Positions 27,298 through 36,321 of a DNA stretch of 64,000 nucleotides are shown here, in pieces. The stretch spans positions 2,790,001 to 2,854,000 of the forward strand of contig NZ_CP092074.1 in assembly GCF_024138715.1 (NCBI RefSeq), written 5' to 3'. This DNA comes from Emticicia sp. 21SJ11W-3 (GTDB lineage: Bacteria; Bacteroidota; Bacteroidia; Cytophagales; Spirosomataceae). Position 1 is the stretch's first letter. Each line of letters starts with the position of its first letter. Position numbers and translations under genes: made by a program. Under the pieces are notes generated by a model. That model was not told the origin of the DNA. It saw nothing but the letters and a program-made list of their open reading frames with translations, and made no database searches.

Positions 27298-27324
27298 AAC
27301 TGTTGCCCCGGCCAGGCAACAGTT
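27298..27324. terminator. Terminator hairpin, T-run on the minus strand
   Basis: Perfect 10-bp stem AACTGTTGCC/GGCAACAGTT just after the DedA stop. The run of seven T lies on the minus strand, so it best ends the LytTR transcript, though it may act both ways. Confidence 0.75.
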
Positions 27325-27396
27325 CATAAAATTGTGGCAACATTTTGCCGGTTTATTCACAGCTAGTCGTTTTGAGGGACTTTTTGATTTTTAATT

Positions 27397-27433
27397 GTGC
27401 GGACATTCTATTTAAGTTGCCCGCACTTTTTTG
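27397..27433 (+). terminator. Terminator-like hairpin after dedA
   Basis: Stem GTGCGG/CCGCAC with an 18-base loop, followed on the plus strand by six T. A second, weaker plus-strand terminator candidate. Confidence 0.5.
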
Positions 27434-27451
27434 TGTTCATTCTAAGGCGCT

Positions 27452-27778
27452 TCAAGCCCCAAAATTAACACGGGGTACATTCTGGAGTATTCTTTTTATG
27501 GCTACACTCCTACGCCGGGCTACTTTTATTTCGTAGCCATTAGTAAGATATATTCTCACATCTTTATGGTGCGCCCTGTACTGACCAATGTACAGTTTGT
27601 TAACCAGATATGATTTACTTACACGTAGAAAATCTTTCAAACGCTCGTCAGCTTCATGGTGTTTCAGCGTAGACGTTGATATTATTTTTTTGCCGTCTAC
27701 CATATAAAATTCGGTGTAATTAATATCCGCTTTCAGATATACAATATCCTGCGAATAGCTTTTAAAATCTTTCAGCAT
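27452..27778 (-). CDS. Stand-alone LytTR DNA-binding regulator
   Basis: A 108-residue protein that is almost entirely one LytTR DNA-binding domain: DIVYLKADINYTEFYMVDGK at the start, ISTSTLKHHEADERLKDFLRVSKSYLVN in the middle, and IYLTNGYEIKVARRRSVAIKRIL at the end. There is no receiver or membrane domain, so any signal must act through expression or a partner. LytTR proteins bind direct repeats upstream of target promoters. The long non-coding region upstream, with a perfect palindrome at 27947-27970, is a plausible site of control. Confidence 0.88.
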   Translation of the reverse strand: MLKDFKSYSQDIVYLKADINYTEFYMVDGKKIISTSTLKHHEADERLKDFLRVSKSYLVNKLYIGQYRAHHKDVRIYLTNGYEIKVARRRSVAIKRILQNVPRVNFGA

Positions 27779-27946
27779 GTTTTACGGTCTTTTGGGTTCA
27801 TTTAGGTATTTTTAAAGTCACCGCATGCCAGCTTCAGCAAAAGAAACAGGTTTAAAATATGGCCTTAACCACCCCGTTTAATTACCTCAAATTTCCAGTG
27901 TTTTCTTCCCTTTAAAAATACCATTTTTACAGTATTTTTAATGATT

Positions 27947-27970
27947 CATCTACTGTCTGGACAGTAGATG
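27947..27970. promoter_or_regulatory. Perfect 24-bp palindrome, possible operator
   Basis: CATCTACTGTC and its exact reverse complement separated by two bases (TG), about 170 bases upstream of the LytTR start. There is no T-run, so an operator or REP-type element is more likely than a terminator. Confidence 0.5.
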
Positions 27971-28225
27971 TGCGGCAGATTCTTCACATGCCAGGCAAAC
28001 CGTAAACAATTTTTTTATTAATACCTATAGCACATTAAAATCAGGGCATTTAAGCTACCAATGCCTGCAAAAAGGAAATTGGGCATCCGGTAGGGATTCA
28101 GTTTCAAAGGAAGGTTATCTATTCAAATACAATTATCTTGAATTGGTGCTAATTTGAAGATTATGACTGTATTTATCATACATCTACTAGTGGTTATGAA
28201 TAGAAAGGTTTCTGCCAAACAAAAT

Positions 28226-28268
28226 GCCCTGCCCGTTATAGTTTTTAATTTACTATACCAGACAGGGC
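28226..28268 (-). terminator. Terminator-like hairpin at the end of PUL-1
   Basis: Two-part stem, GCCCTG/CAGGGC outside and TATAGT/ACTATA inside, about 110 bases after the GH gene stop, with a T-rich stretch on the minus strand. Confidence 0.55.
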
Positions 28269-28375
28269 TGCTTGCCTTAACTTTTATTTTTTATTGGCTA
28301 TGAGGTTTCAAAGTATAAAAAACCTGACTTTCTTGGCAAATAATTGACTTAACTGCCAATCGAGGCCAATTACAA

Positions 28376-29443
28376 TTATTGAACTTTTTTTATTGCTTTG
28401 GATGCCTTTTGGGTAGTTGCTTTAATGGCCTCTACTTCGCTTTGCTTATACACAGAGCCATCAGGCCTGAAAATATCATGAAACCACAAGGCTGGTTCGC
28501 CACCCTGCGGCATTGGCTCGTCCCACGCATAAATGGTGTTAGATTTACCCATTACCAGCCCCCAGTTAATAGCCCCAACTTTGTATTTCTCAAATACAGG
28601 CAGGCAGGTTTCAAAAGTGCTTTTGTGTTTGCGGGCCATGTATTCTGTACAAATAACCGGCCTTTTGTATTTGGCCTGCAATTCTTTTATCTGGTCTTCC
28701 AGGTTTTTCGGGTCTTTGTAGTTATGAAAAGTAATGATGTCTGAATTACCCAACATAAAATCATTGCTCATGGGGTGGTCTGTCCACCAGCCTGCCGTTA
28801 TGGGCTGAGATGGCTTAGCAGCTCTTGCCCATTCGAACGATTTACGCAACAAAGGCATAACGGCGTCATTATAGCCGGAGTTACTGGGTTCGTTGAACAT
28901 ATCCCAAACTATCACGCGTTTATCATTAGCAAAAGTGCCAATAATACCTTTGGTGTAAGCCTCAAGGCTACCCCAGGTTCTTGAATCAAACAGCATTTTT
29001 GTGCCGGGTATTCTTACCCAGCCAGAGTTATGCTTGCCCACCACTGGTTCCATTTGTTTGCCCGCTTTGGGGTTATCGTTCCAGCAGGAGTCAAACAAAA
29101 CAAACATAATTTTGATGTGGTGCTTGTCTGCAATGGCTAAAAACTGATTGATACGGCTGATAAACCCTTCTTTATCGGTTTCATAAGGAATATTGTGCAA
29201 AAAAACGCGCATGATATTCATACCCAGGCCTTCGGCCCAGCCCAGTTCTTTGTCTATAGTGGCGGGGTCAAACGTATCGGCCTGCCACATTTCCAGTTCA
29301 TTAATAGCTGTGGCCGGAATATAATTGGCACCCACAAAAAGGGGCTGTTTGCTGTACCAGGCATTGGCTTTTTCAACCGACCATCGCTGGGCGGAAGCCA
29401 TAAAAGAGATTAAAAATAATAGCGGTAATAAGCCTTTTTTCAT
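28376..29443 (-). CDS. Exported GH5-like glycoside hydrolase
   Basis: A 355-residue exported TIM-barrel hydrolase. After a signal peptide (ends ASAQ, about 18) the chain shows the clan GH-A pattern: GANYIPATAIN, MRVFLHN, the acid-base glutamate in VWDMFNEPSNSG (about 178-189), and a likely nucleophile glutamate in VICTEYMA (about 263-270). Related proteins are often labelled cellulase or 1,4-beta-xylanase, but substrate cannot be assigned. It is the last gene of PUL-1, 39 bases after the GMC oxidoreductase gene. Confidence 0.82.
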   Translation of the reverse strand: MKKGLLPLLFLISFMASAQRWSVEKANAWYSKQPLFVGANYIPATAINELEMWQADTFDPATIDKELGWAEGLGMNIMRVFLHNIPYETDKEGFISRINQFLAIADKHHIKIMFVLFDSCWNDNPKAGKQMEPVVGKHNSGWVRIPGTKMLFDSRTWGSLEAYTKGIIGTFANDKRVIVWDMFNEPSNSGYNDAVMPLLRKSFEWARAAKPSQPITAGWWTDHPMSNDFMLGNSDIITFHNYKDPKNLEDQIKELQAKYKRPVICTEYMARKHKSTFETCLPVFEKYKVGAINWGLVMGKSNTIYAWDEPMPQGGEPALWFHDIFRPDGSVYKQSEVEAIKATTQKASKAIKKVQ

Positions 29444-29481
29444 GCAATAGTTAATTTATGGAAGAATAGATTGTTTACAGA

Positions 29482-31194
29482 TTATAACCGTTGGGCTTTC
29501 ATTTCTTTAACAGCGTAGTCTACCGCGCGGGCAGTAAGCGCCATGTAGGTAAGCGACGGGTTCTGAGTAGACGTTGACGGCATACAGGCGCCATCAGTAA
29601 CAAACACATTTTTGCAGTTATGCATTTGGTTCCACTTGTTCAGCATAGACGTTTTCGGGTCTTTGCCCATGCGCACGCCGCCCATTTCGTGGTTTTCGCT
29701 GCCGGGGTTACGTTTGGTGTCATGCAGCTGGATATTACTGAAGCCGGCCTTGCTGTACATTTCAGAATACTGTTCCCAGAAATCTTTCAGCATCTTGTCG
29801 TCGTTGTTATCATATTCAACAGATACATGCAGTTGCGGAATCCCGTACTTGTCTTTCAGGTCTTTATCCAGCCAAACGCGGCTGGCTTCTTTAGGTATGG
29901 TTTCGCCCATCATGTGCGAGTTTACCTGCCATAGCCCCCATTGAGGCTTCATCAGGCTGTTTTTTAAGTCTTCACCTACCCCGCTGGTATTCGGCGAATA
30001 CCCTCTTGAAGTGCTGAAACCCGCTGAATAACCGCGTATGAAGTCAGTTTCCTGCTTATATACGTTTCTGAAACGTGGTACATAGCTGCTGTTGGGGCGC
30101 TTGCCGTCGGTGGTTGAATCAAGAAGGCCGTCATATTCGGCTGTGATACGGCCTCTGAAACTATGAAACGCCATGTATTTACCCAACAGGCCGTTGTCAT
30201 TACCCAGCCCGTTCGGGAACCGGTCTGATACCGAGTTGAGCAATATCAGGTTTGAATTAACTGTTGAGGCATTTACAAAAATAATTTTTGCATAGTATTC
30301 AATCATTTCGCGCGTGTTGGCATCAATGATTCTTACCCCGGTGGCTTTTTGCTTTTTGTTGTCGTAGATAATTGAATGTACAACCGAATGCGGGCGAAGT
30401 GTGAGTTTACCCGTACGCATTGCCCACGGAATAGTAGCAGACACACTGCTGAAATAGCCACCATAAGGGCAGCCGCGCTCACATATTACGCGGTTCTGGC
30501 ATTGCGCCCTACCCTGTTGATAATGTATGGCTTTGGGCTGGGTAAGATGCGCCGCACGACCAATGATAACGTATCGGTCTTTATAATGCTTTGCCATTTG
30601 CTGTTTAAAGTGTTTTTCAACACAGCTCATTTCGTGCGGTGCCAGAAACTCCCCGTCGGGCAGTGTGGGTACGCCGTCACGATTACCGGTTATACCGGCA
30701 AATTTTTCAACCTTACTATACCAGGGTGCAATGTCGGCATATCTGATGGGCCAGTCTACGGCGTACCCGTCACGGGCGGGGCCTTCAAAATCAAAGTCGC
30801 TCCAGCGTTGGGTTTGCCTTGCCCATAATAATGAGCGCCCTCCTACCTGGTAGGCGCGCATCCAGTCGAAGGGTTGGTCCTGAATATACTCCTGCTCTTT
30901 GTCTTTTACCAGAAAATGCAGTGTGCTTTCACCAAAAATATAATGTCTGCTAGGTATTTTGTATTCTTCCTTTATATGATTGGGCACCTGACCCAGATGC
31001 TCAAATTCCCAGGGATTTTTAAGTGTGGTGGGATAATCTTTGATGTGCTCAATATTACGCCCGCGCTCAAGCACCAGTGTTTTCAGACCTTTCTCAGTAA
31101 GGTCTTTGGCGGCCCAGCCGCCACTCATACCAGAGCCAATCACGATGGCATCAAATGTGCGTTCTTTTATACTGTCAATTATCAGATTAGACAT
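29482..31194 (-). CDS. GMC-family FAD oxidoreductase
   Basis: A 570-residue flavoprotein of the glucose-methanol-choline family. The FAD-binding motif is VIGSGMSGGWAAKDL (about 17-31); the catalytic histidine is likely in ENHEMGGVRMG (about 503-513) and the paired asparagine in STQNPSLTYMAL (about 546-557). A cysteine cluster RVICERGCPYGG (about 233-244) is typical of the bacterial sugar-oxidising branch. No signal peptide is visible, and the small gluconate-2-dehydrogenase-like subunit that often accompanies such enzymes is absent here. It likely oxidises a sugar or alcohol derived from the PUL-1 substrate. Confidence 0.88.
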   Translation of the reverse strand: MSNLIIDSIKERTFDAIVIGSGMSGGWAAKDLTEKGLKTLVLERGRNIEHIKDYPTTLKNPWEFEHLGQVPNHIKEEYKIPSRHYIFGESTLHFLVKDKEQEYIQDQPFDWMRAYQVGGRSLLWARQTQRWSDFDFEGPARDGYAVDWPIRYADIAPWYSKVEKFAGITGNRDGVPTLPDGEFLAPHEMSCVEKHFKQQMAKHYKDRYVIIGRAAHLTQPKAIHYQQGRAQCQNRVICERGCPYGGYFSSVSATIPWAMRTGKLTLRPHSVVHSIIYDNKKQKATGVRIIDANTREMIEYYAKIIFVNASTVNSNLILLNSVSDRFPNGLGNDNGLLGKYMAFHSFRGRITAEYDGLLDSTTDGKRPNSSYVPRFRNVYKQETDFIRGYSAGFSTSRGYSPNTSGVGEDLKNSLMKPQWGLWQVNSHMMGETIPKEASRVWLDKDLKDKYGIPQLHVSVEYDNNDDKMLKDFWEQYSEMYSKAGFSNIQLHDTKRNPGSENHEMGGVRMGKDPKTSMLNKWNQMHNCKNVFVTDGACMPSTSTQNPSLTYMALTARAVDYAVKEMKAQRL

Positions 31195-31305
31195 CCGGAA
31201 TTTTCGGTTAGGGTTATATGAAAGTACAGGCGTTTTTTAAACGCCAAATACATTGTAAATATTCTAAAATTCCGGTAAAAGGTCAATACTTTTTCTTGAA
31301 AAGAT

Positions 31306-32613
31306 TCAATTCCTTTCCAGGCGTTTTAAAACCTGTTTGCCAATGGCCGTGCCCTGCTGCTGGCCACGCTCAATGGCATCCATAAAATGTATGCCCCCGT
31401 AAAAACGCGAGATGGCAGCCTCGCTGGCAGCTTCATTGAATGATTTAAAAGCGCGCGGCGGAAGCCCGAAACGAACCTCAACGGTGTCGGTATAGCTGAA
31501 GTTGTCGCCAAAATAACTGGTGAGTATAACCGCCGAAGCCGACGAAATGGTTGAATGCCCGCTGAGGTACTCGGGGAATGGTGGTGTCTGCAACATGGGT
31601 TTCCACTTAGGGTCTATGTGCCTGCGGATAGCCGTTTCAGGGCGCACACGGTTGCTTCGGTATTTTTCTCCCCAACAGCCAATGAATCCGTCCATCAGGC
31701 CTATTGCTACGGCCGTATGTATCTGTAAGGTTTTTGCGAGGCTCAGCTTTTTTTGCTGGCATACAATACCCGTAATGCCCATCCAGTGCGCACCTGGCGA
31801 TATCTTTTTCATGCCTACCATCAGGTGGCCGTTGTCTTGCAGGGCAAAGGGGTTGCAATCCCAGAAGGCGGCCATTTCTCTGTGCTCGGGTGTTAGTTTT
31901 TCGTCATACAAATTGCGCATGAGTTTGAAAAACTCAGAGTTTTTGTCGGTTGAAAACGACACCGGAGGCGCAGGGTTAAACTGATTGGCAGAGTCTAATG
32001 TGAATGATCTTACGGTATGAAAATAAGGCTCAACCGGCGGAAAATACGCGGGGGGTGTGGGTATCCAGGTGCTGTCTTTACCACCGGGCGTGTACCGTTG
32101 ATAATTACTTATTTTATTATACTGGTCTGCTTTAGCGTAGGCCAAAATCTGCTTGCTGATGTCTTGTGCATAAGACACTGAGTTTTCAAGTACTTCGGCA
32201 GAGAAGCCCAATGTGCTGCATGAGTCTAGCCATTTTTGTTTGTAGTCGGCCATTAGTTTGCCCGAGGGCTGCATCTTTGCCGACACCTCCATCATGGCCA
32301 CAATGGCTGCCACATCAGCTGAAAAAGCGCCATCTACTTTTGGTTTACTGATTTCGGGGTAGTTATTCAGCTTGCCCTTCATTGATGGCAGGGAGTCGTT
32401 GTTCTGCGCCATTACTTCGTATCCGGCCAGGCAGGCATAAGAAAAAAAACGGCTGGCCAATGGTGGGTTAGAAACATCATGTATCATGATGTCGGTCATA
32501 CGGGTAATAACATTGCTCACTTCTTTGTTATCAAGCCGGGGTAGTTTTTCTGTTTCGTTTTTGCAACCCAGCATGATAAAGACACAGGCCAGTAGGATTA
32601 CTATTACTCTCAT
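31306..32613 (-). CDS. Vanadium-dependent haloperoxidase-family lipoprotein
   Basis: A 435-residue lipoprotein (lipobox ending LGC, cysteine 17) of the PAP2/vanadium haloperoxidase superfamily. All three vanadate/phosphate-binding motifs are intact: K-x6-RP in EKYRSNRVRPE, SGH in EYLSGHSTISSA, and S-R-x5-H in SRFYGGIHFMDAI. It could be a haloperoxidase or an acid phosphatase; the sequence alone does not decide. It sits between the FG-GAP lipoprotein and the GMC gene in PUL-1. A 16-bp tandem repeat abuts its start codon. Confidence 0.86.
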   Translation of the reverse strand: MRVIVILLACVFIMLGCKNETEKLPRLDNKEVSNVITRMTDIMIHDVSNPPLASRFFSYACLAGYEVMAQNNDSLPSMKGKLNNYPEISKPKVDGAFSADVAAIVAMMEVSAKMQPSGKLMADYKQKWLDSCSTLGFSAEVLENSVSYAQDISKQILAYAKADQYNKISNYQRYTPGGKDSTWIPTPPAYFPPVEPYFHTVRSFTLDSANQFNPAPPVSFSTDKNSEFFKLMRNLYDEKLTPEHREMAAFWDCNPFALQDNGHLMVGMKKISPGAHWMGITGIVCQQKKLSLAKTLQIHTAVAIGLMDGFIGCWGEKYRSNRVRPETAIRRHIDPKWKPMLQTPPFPEYLSGHSTISSASAVILTSYFGDNFSYTDTVEVRFGLPPRAFKSFNEAASEAAISRFYGGIHFMDAIERGQQQGTAIGKQVLKRLERN

Positions 32614-32614
32614 A

Positions 32615-32650
32615 ATTGAGTGAATGAGTGATTGAGTGAATGAGTGATTG
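32615..32650. repeat. 16-bp tandem repeat at the haloperoxidase start
   Basis: ATTGAGTGAATGAGTG occurs twice in perfect tandem (32615-32630, 32631-32646) plus four more bases, one base upstream of the ATG at 32613. Related to the repeats at 7931 and 51234. Confidence 0.85.
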
Positions 32651-32840
32651 TGTTAGCTGAAAGGCTGCTATTTACTACCAATTTATAAAACTTTGAAACA
32701 TTAGGGTACTTTGTTGCCATATTAGTTAGCCACAAAGTACACAATGATACACCATGTTTCACAATTTTGAAATAACGATTACTTAATAGGTAAATGATTT
32801 CATTCAAATACGGTTTTCTTAATTACCAGCCTTTTATTCA

Positions 32841-35800
32841 TTATTTACCAATTCGATACGCTTTGATGCCTTTTTGATTAATACCAAACAACAACTGATT
32901 GTTGACAACTGTAATGCTACGTACATCGCCTTTCAGGTTCAGGCCTGATGTGGTTTGAGGCAATGCCACGAACTGTCCGTCTCCGTTCCCTTTCAATACC
33001 AAGCCCAGATTCGCATCATATTTACCGAATCTTAAACGGCCACGGTTAATGTTTCCGGCCAGTACCAGATCTTTTTTGCCGTCGGCGTCTGCATCAACTG
33101 CTGCCAGCGCAAAAATTGGTGCAAACTGTGCTTCAACCGGCAGTTCTTTTGGCTGAAACCTGCCTTGTTTGCTGCCCATAAACAAGGTTGTTTTCAGGGT
33201 GTTTATTTCCAGTTTTCCGGCGTTTTCTAACTCCTCTTTTGTAAAAATTTCAGCCATAGTGGCATCGGCGTAGCTGGCATAATCGGGGAAACGCGTACGC
33301 ATGATACTTATCTGGTCAAGCAGTTCATCGCGGGTTACATAAGGATAACTTTTACCCTGGATATAAAAGCAAAGTATAGGGTCAAGCGAACCGTTATCGT
33401 CAAAATCTTTATAAAACAGCTCTGCGGGTTCTTTTTCGGTAGCTTTTAGCTGCGAGTTAGTACCCAAATTGCCCACCAGTAAATCAATAGCGCCGTCGCT
33501 GTTCACATCTTCCAGCAATAATTTATTCCAGAGCCCTGCATAATTTTTGTCGAAATAGGTGGTGGTGGCATTAACCAACTTACCGCCTTCAGGGCTGAAA
33601 ACCTGAATCGGCATCCAGTCGCCTACAATAATTAATTCAGGTTTTTTATCATTATTCAGGTCATGCCAGGCCGCATCGGTTACCATGCCTATATGCTTCA
33701 GCTCAGGGGCAATTTTATCGGTCTGGTCTACAAATTTGGGTGATGCCCCGCCGCCCTGATTAATTAATATAAAACTCTGTGGAGTTTGAGGGTATAAACC
33801 CGGAATCACCCGCCCGCCTACAAACAAATCCGGTTTGCCGTCCTGATTAATATCTGCCACACGTACACAACCTTTGCTTGCCTGCATAGCCGGAAGCGCA
33901 GCGGCGGCCTTTGTGAAGTTACCTTTGCCATCGTTCAGATACAGTCTATCCTGCAAAAGTGGTGAGTCAGGCATCAGATTGCCATACCCACCCGATGCCA
34001 CATATAAATCAGGGTAGGTGTCGCCGTTGGCATCAAAAAACACCGCATCGGCATCTTCGTTCTGCTTGTCGGCCTCCAGTGTCGATTGCTTTTTGGAACT
34101 GAAAGTACCACCTTTGTTTTGGGTGTACAATACACCTGCCTGCCCGGTGCCACCACCTACGAATACATCCTCCAGCCCGTCGCCGTTTACGTCAGCCTTA
34201 GCCATGCAGGGCCCGGCAAATGACAGCGGGTTTATCAGTAAAGTTTGTCTCTTAAAGTCGTTAATGGTATTGGTAGCCAGTGTTAACGAAATACCAGTGT
34301 TGGTTTCCTTTAACAAAGGTGCCACTAAAGGCGTTGAGCTAAGGCCGGGTCTGGCATCTTTCTCGTTCAGTTCAATCATTTTGTCGGCGGCAACCTGGCT
34401 AAGTATTTGCTGTTTGCCACTCAGCCAAACCACTTTCAGCGAGTCGGCATTGGTAAAGCTGCCTAAACCAAAATGTAAGACCGGAGAAACACTTGATTGA
34501 TACCCACGGGTGGGCATTTGTTCAAGAAACTGCATCTTGCCATTTTTATAGAGTGTCAGTTTGGCGCCCAGTCCGTTTTTATTAAGCCCGTCGCCATTCA
34601 GTTTTACTTTCAGGAAATGGTTGCTGGTTTGTTTTTCTGCGTCGTTTCGGTACACAAACGCCGGTACATTAATATTGTTTACAACCAGGTCGAGGTCGCC
34701 ATCATTATCAAGGTCGGCATATGCTGCGCCATTGCTGTTGGCATTCTGGCTAAGCCCCCAGTTTTTAACTACATTTTTAAACTGAAGGTTCTGCCCGTTT
34801 TTATAGATATAATTGGTAAGATTGGAAGACGGCATTTTCATGACCATATCCAGCACGTTTTGCCGCTGGATATCTGCCTGATTGTTCTGCACGTAATCGC
34901 TCATATATTTCAGGAAGTCCATATTGGTGTAGTCGCGCAGGTAACCGTTGGTAATGAACAGGTCTTTCCAGCCGTCGTTATCATAATCGGCAAAGAGTGC
35001 GCTCCAGCTCCAGTCGGTATTTGAGATACCTGCCAACTGGCCGATTTCAGAAAACTGAGGCGTTTGAATGGCCGAACCATTGTGAAGCACCCCCTGGTTT
35101 AGCTGCAACATATTGCGCATATACTGATGCCCGAAGCCTACTTTGAGGTTGAAATCAAATTTCTCGTAGTTATCGGGTGCCATCAGCAATTTTTGCCGGC
35201 GGTTGTCTTCCGGCAGCATATCTAAGGTAAAAATATCTGTAAGGGCATCGTTATTGATATCGGCGGCATCGCTACCCATTGAAAAGTGCGAAAAATGGCC
35301 AATGCCCTGCTCTATCTGATTGATAAACCCGCCTTTTTTATTATTAAGGTAGAGAAAATCCGGAATGGTGTAGTCATTAGATACGTACATATCCTGCCAG
35401 CCGTCATTATTGTAATCGGCAATGGCAATGCCCAGGCCGTAAGACAGGGCCGAGCTAAGCAGACCTGCCTGTTTGGTAATATCTTTAAAAACGGGTTCGC
35501 CGTTTTTTCCTTTATCGTGTCTATAAAAACGCATTCCGTTGGAAGCGTCATCAGTTTTTAAAATATCTGCAGTGGTGGATTCGTCAAGTACTGGTAATGA
35601 TTTAGGGTTGTGGTTCAGCAGAAACATGTCCAGGTCGCCGTCTTTGTCGTAATCAAAAAAGGCAGCCTGCGTACTGGTGGCTGGGCTGTCAAGGCCGTAT
35701 TCATGTGCTTTTTCGGCAAATACAGGCACCCCGGCAGCATTTTTACCCTGATTGATAAACAACTGATTGGTGCGTTTTTCTGGCAGCAAATTGCCCGAAT

Positions 35801-36233
35801 AACATACGTAAATATCAAGCAGACCGTCGCCATTTACATCAGCCATGGTGGTTCCGGTTTTCCAGGGGCCTTCGCGGCCTGCTACTCCGGCGGCTGTGGT
35901 TATGTCTTCAAAAACCATATTGCCTTTATTTAAATAAAGGCGGTTTTGCTGCATATTGCTTGTAAAATAAATATCATCCAGCCCGTCGTTGTTCACATCA
36001 CCTACGGCCACGCCACCGCCATTATAGAAGTACTCATACATTAAAACGTTGGTATTAAGCCCCTCGTTTATTACGTTCTGGAAATCTATATGGGTCTTTT
36101 CAGGCTCTAGCAGGGTAAACAATTGTGGTTCGTCTGAGGCTTCATCGGGTAGTGTGCCTCCTGCCTGGTCTTTTTTGCTGCAGGCTTGTAATACTAATAA
36201 TAAGGTTAGCGAAACTAGGGTCTGGAATTTCAT
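32841..36233 (-). CDS. FG-GAP/VCBS-repeat lipoprotein (CRTAC1-like)
   Basis: A 1130-residue lipoprotein (lipobox LVLQAC near residue 18). It is built of FG-GAP/VCBS beta-propeller repeats with calcium-binding DxDxDG loops, such as DVNGDGLLDIYVC, DYDKDGDLDMFLL, DLDNDGDLDLVVN and DINQDGKPDLFVG. An ASPIC/UnbV-like region (GAKLTLYKNGKMQFLEQMPTRGYQSS, VLHFGLG) sits mid-protein at about 560-620. It is probably surface-exposed and may bind glycan or protein. ATG at 36233 gives a proper lipoprotein signal; the frame extends 24 codons upstream through the hairpin after susD. It directly follows SusD in PUL-1. Confidence 0.88.
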   Translation of the reverse strand: MKFQTLVSLTLLLVLQACSKKDQAGGTLPDEASDEPQLFTLLEPEKTHIDFQNVINEGLNTNVLMYEYFYNGGGVAVGDVNNDGLDDIYFTSNMQQNRLYLNKGNMVFEDITTAAGVAGREGPWKTGTTMADVNGDGLLDIYVCYSGNLLPEKRTNQLFINQGKNAAGVPVFAEKAHEYGLDSPATSTQAAFFDYDKDGDLDMFLLNHNPKSLPVLDESTTADILKTDDASNGMRFYRHDKGKNGEPVFKDITKQAGLLSSALSYGLGIAIADYNNDGWQDMYVSNDYTIPDFLYLNNKKGGFINQIEQGIGHFSHFSMGSDAADINNDALTDIFTLDMLPEDNRRQKLLMAPDNYEKFDFNLKVGFGHQYMRNMLQLNQGVLHNGSAIQTPQFSEIGQLAGISNTDWSWSALFADYDNDGWKDLFITNGYLRDYTNMDFLKYMSDYVQNNQADIQRQNVLDMVMKMPSSNLTNYIYKNGQNLQFKNVVKNWGLSQNANSNGAAYADLDNDGDLDLVVNNINVPAFVYRNDAEKQTSNHFLKVKLNGDGLNKNGLGAKLTLYKNGKMQFLEQMPTRGYQSSVSPVLHFGLGSFTNADSLKVVWLSGKQQILSQVAADKMIELNEKDARPGLSSTPLVAPLLKETNTGISLTLATNTINDFKRQTLLINPLSFAGPCMAKADVNGDGLEDVFVGGGTGQAGVLYTQNKGGTFSSKKQSTLEADKQNEDADAVFFDANGDTYPDLYVASGGYGNLMPDSPLLQDRLYLNDGKGNFTKAAAALPAMQASKGCVRVADINQDGKPDLFVGGRVIPGLYPQTPQSFILINQGGGASPKFVDQTDKIAPELKHIGMVTDAAWHDLNNDKKPELIIVGDWMPIQVFSPEGGKLVNATTTYFDKNYAGLWNKLLLEDVNSDGAIDLLVGNLGTNSQLKATEKEPAELFYKDFDDNGSLDPILCFYIQGKSYPYVTRDELLDQISIMRTRFPDYASYADATMAEIFTKEELENAGKLEINTLKTTLFMGSKQGRFQPKELPVEAQFAPIFALAAVDADADGKKDLVLAGNINRGRLRFGKYDANLGLVLKGNGDGQFVALPQTTSGLNLKGDVRSITVVNNQLLFGINQKGIKAYRIGK

Positions 36234-36263
36234 TGGTAAGTGATTAGGCTTCAAAACAAAAAT

Positions 36264-36305
36264 TTGGGTAGCTGTGCGCTTCTTGAAAAACGCGCAACTA
36301 CCCAA
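36264..36305 (-). terminator. Hairpin after susD of PUL-1
   Basis: Stem TTGGGTAG/CTACCCAA with an inner TGCGC/GCGCA stem, 17 bases after the susD stop, followed on the minus strand by ATTTTTG. Probably a partial terminator or mRNA-end stabiliser. Confidence 0.65.
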
Positions 36306-36321
36306 TTTATAAAGAGGTTAA

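Larger units (their letters stand above)
27779..28375. other. Long non-coding region beside the LytTR gene
   Basis: About 600 AT-rich bases without a credible reading frame. It holds the palindrome at 27947-27970, a terminator hairpin at 28226-28268, and otherwise nothing I recognise. Confidence 0.6.

Noticed and set aside
34497-35024. 175-codon frame antisense to the FG-GAP gene
   Set aside because: A shadow of the long repeat protein; the hydrophobic pattern arises from its DxDxDG-rich codons.
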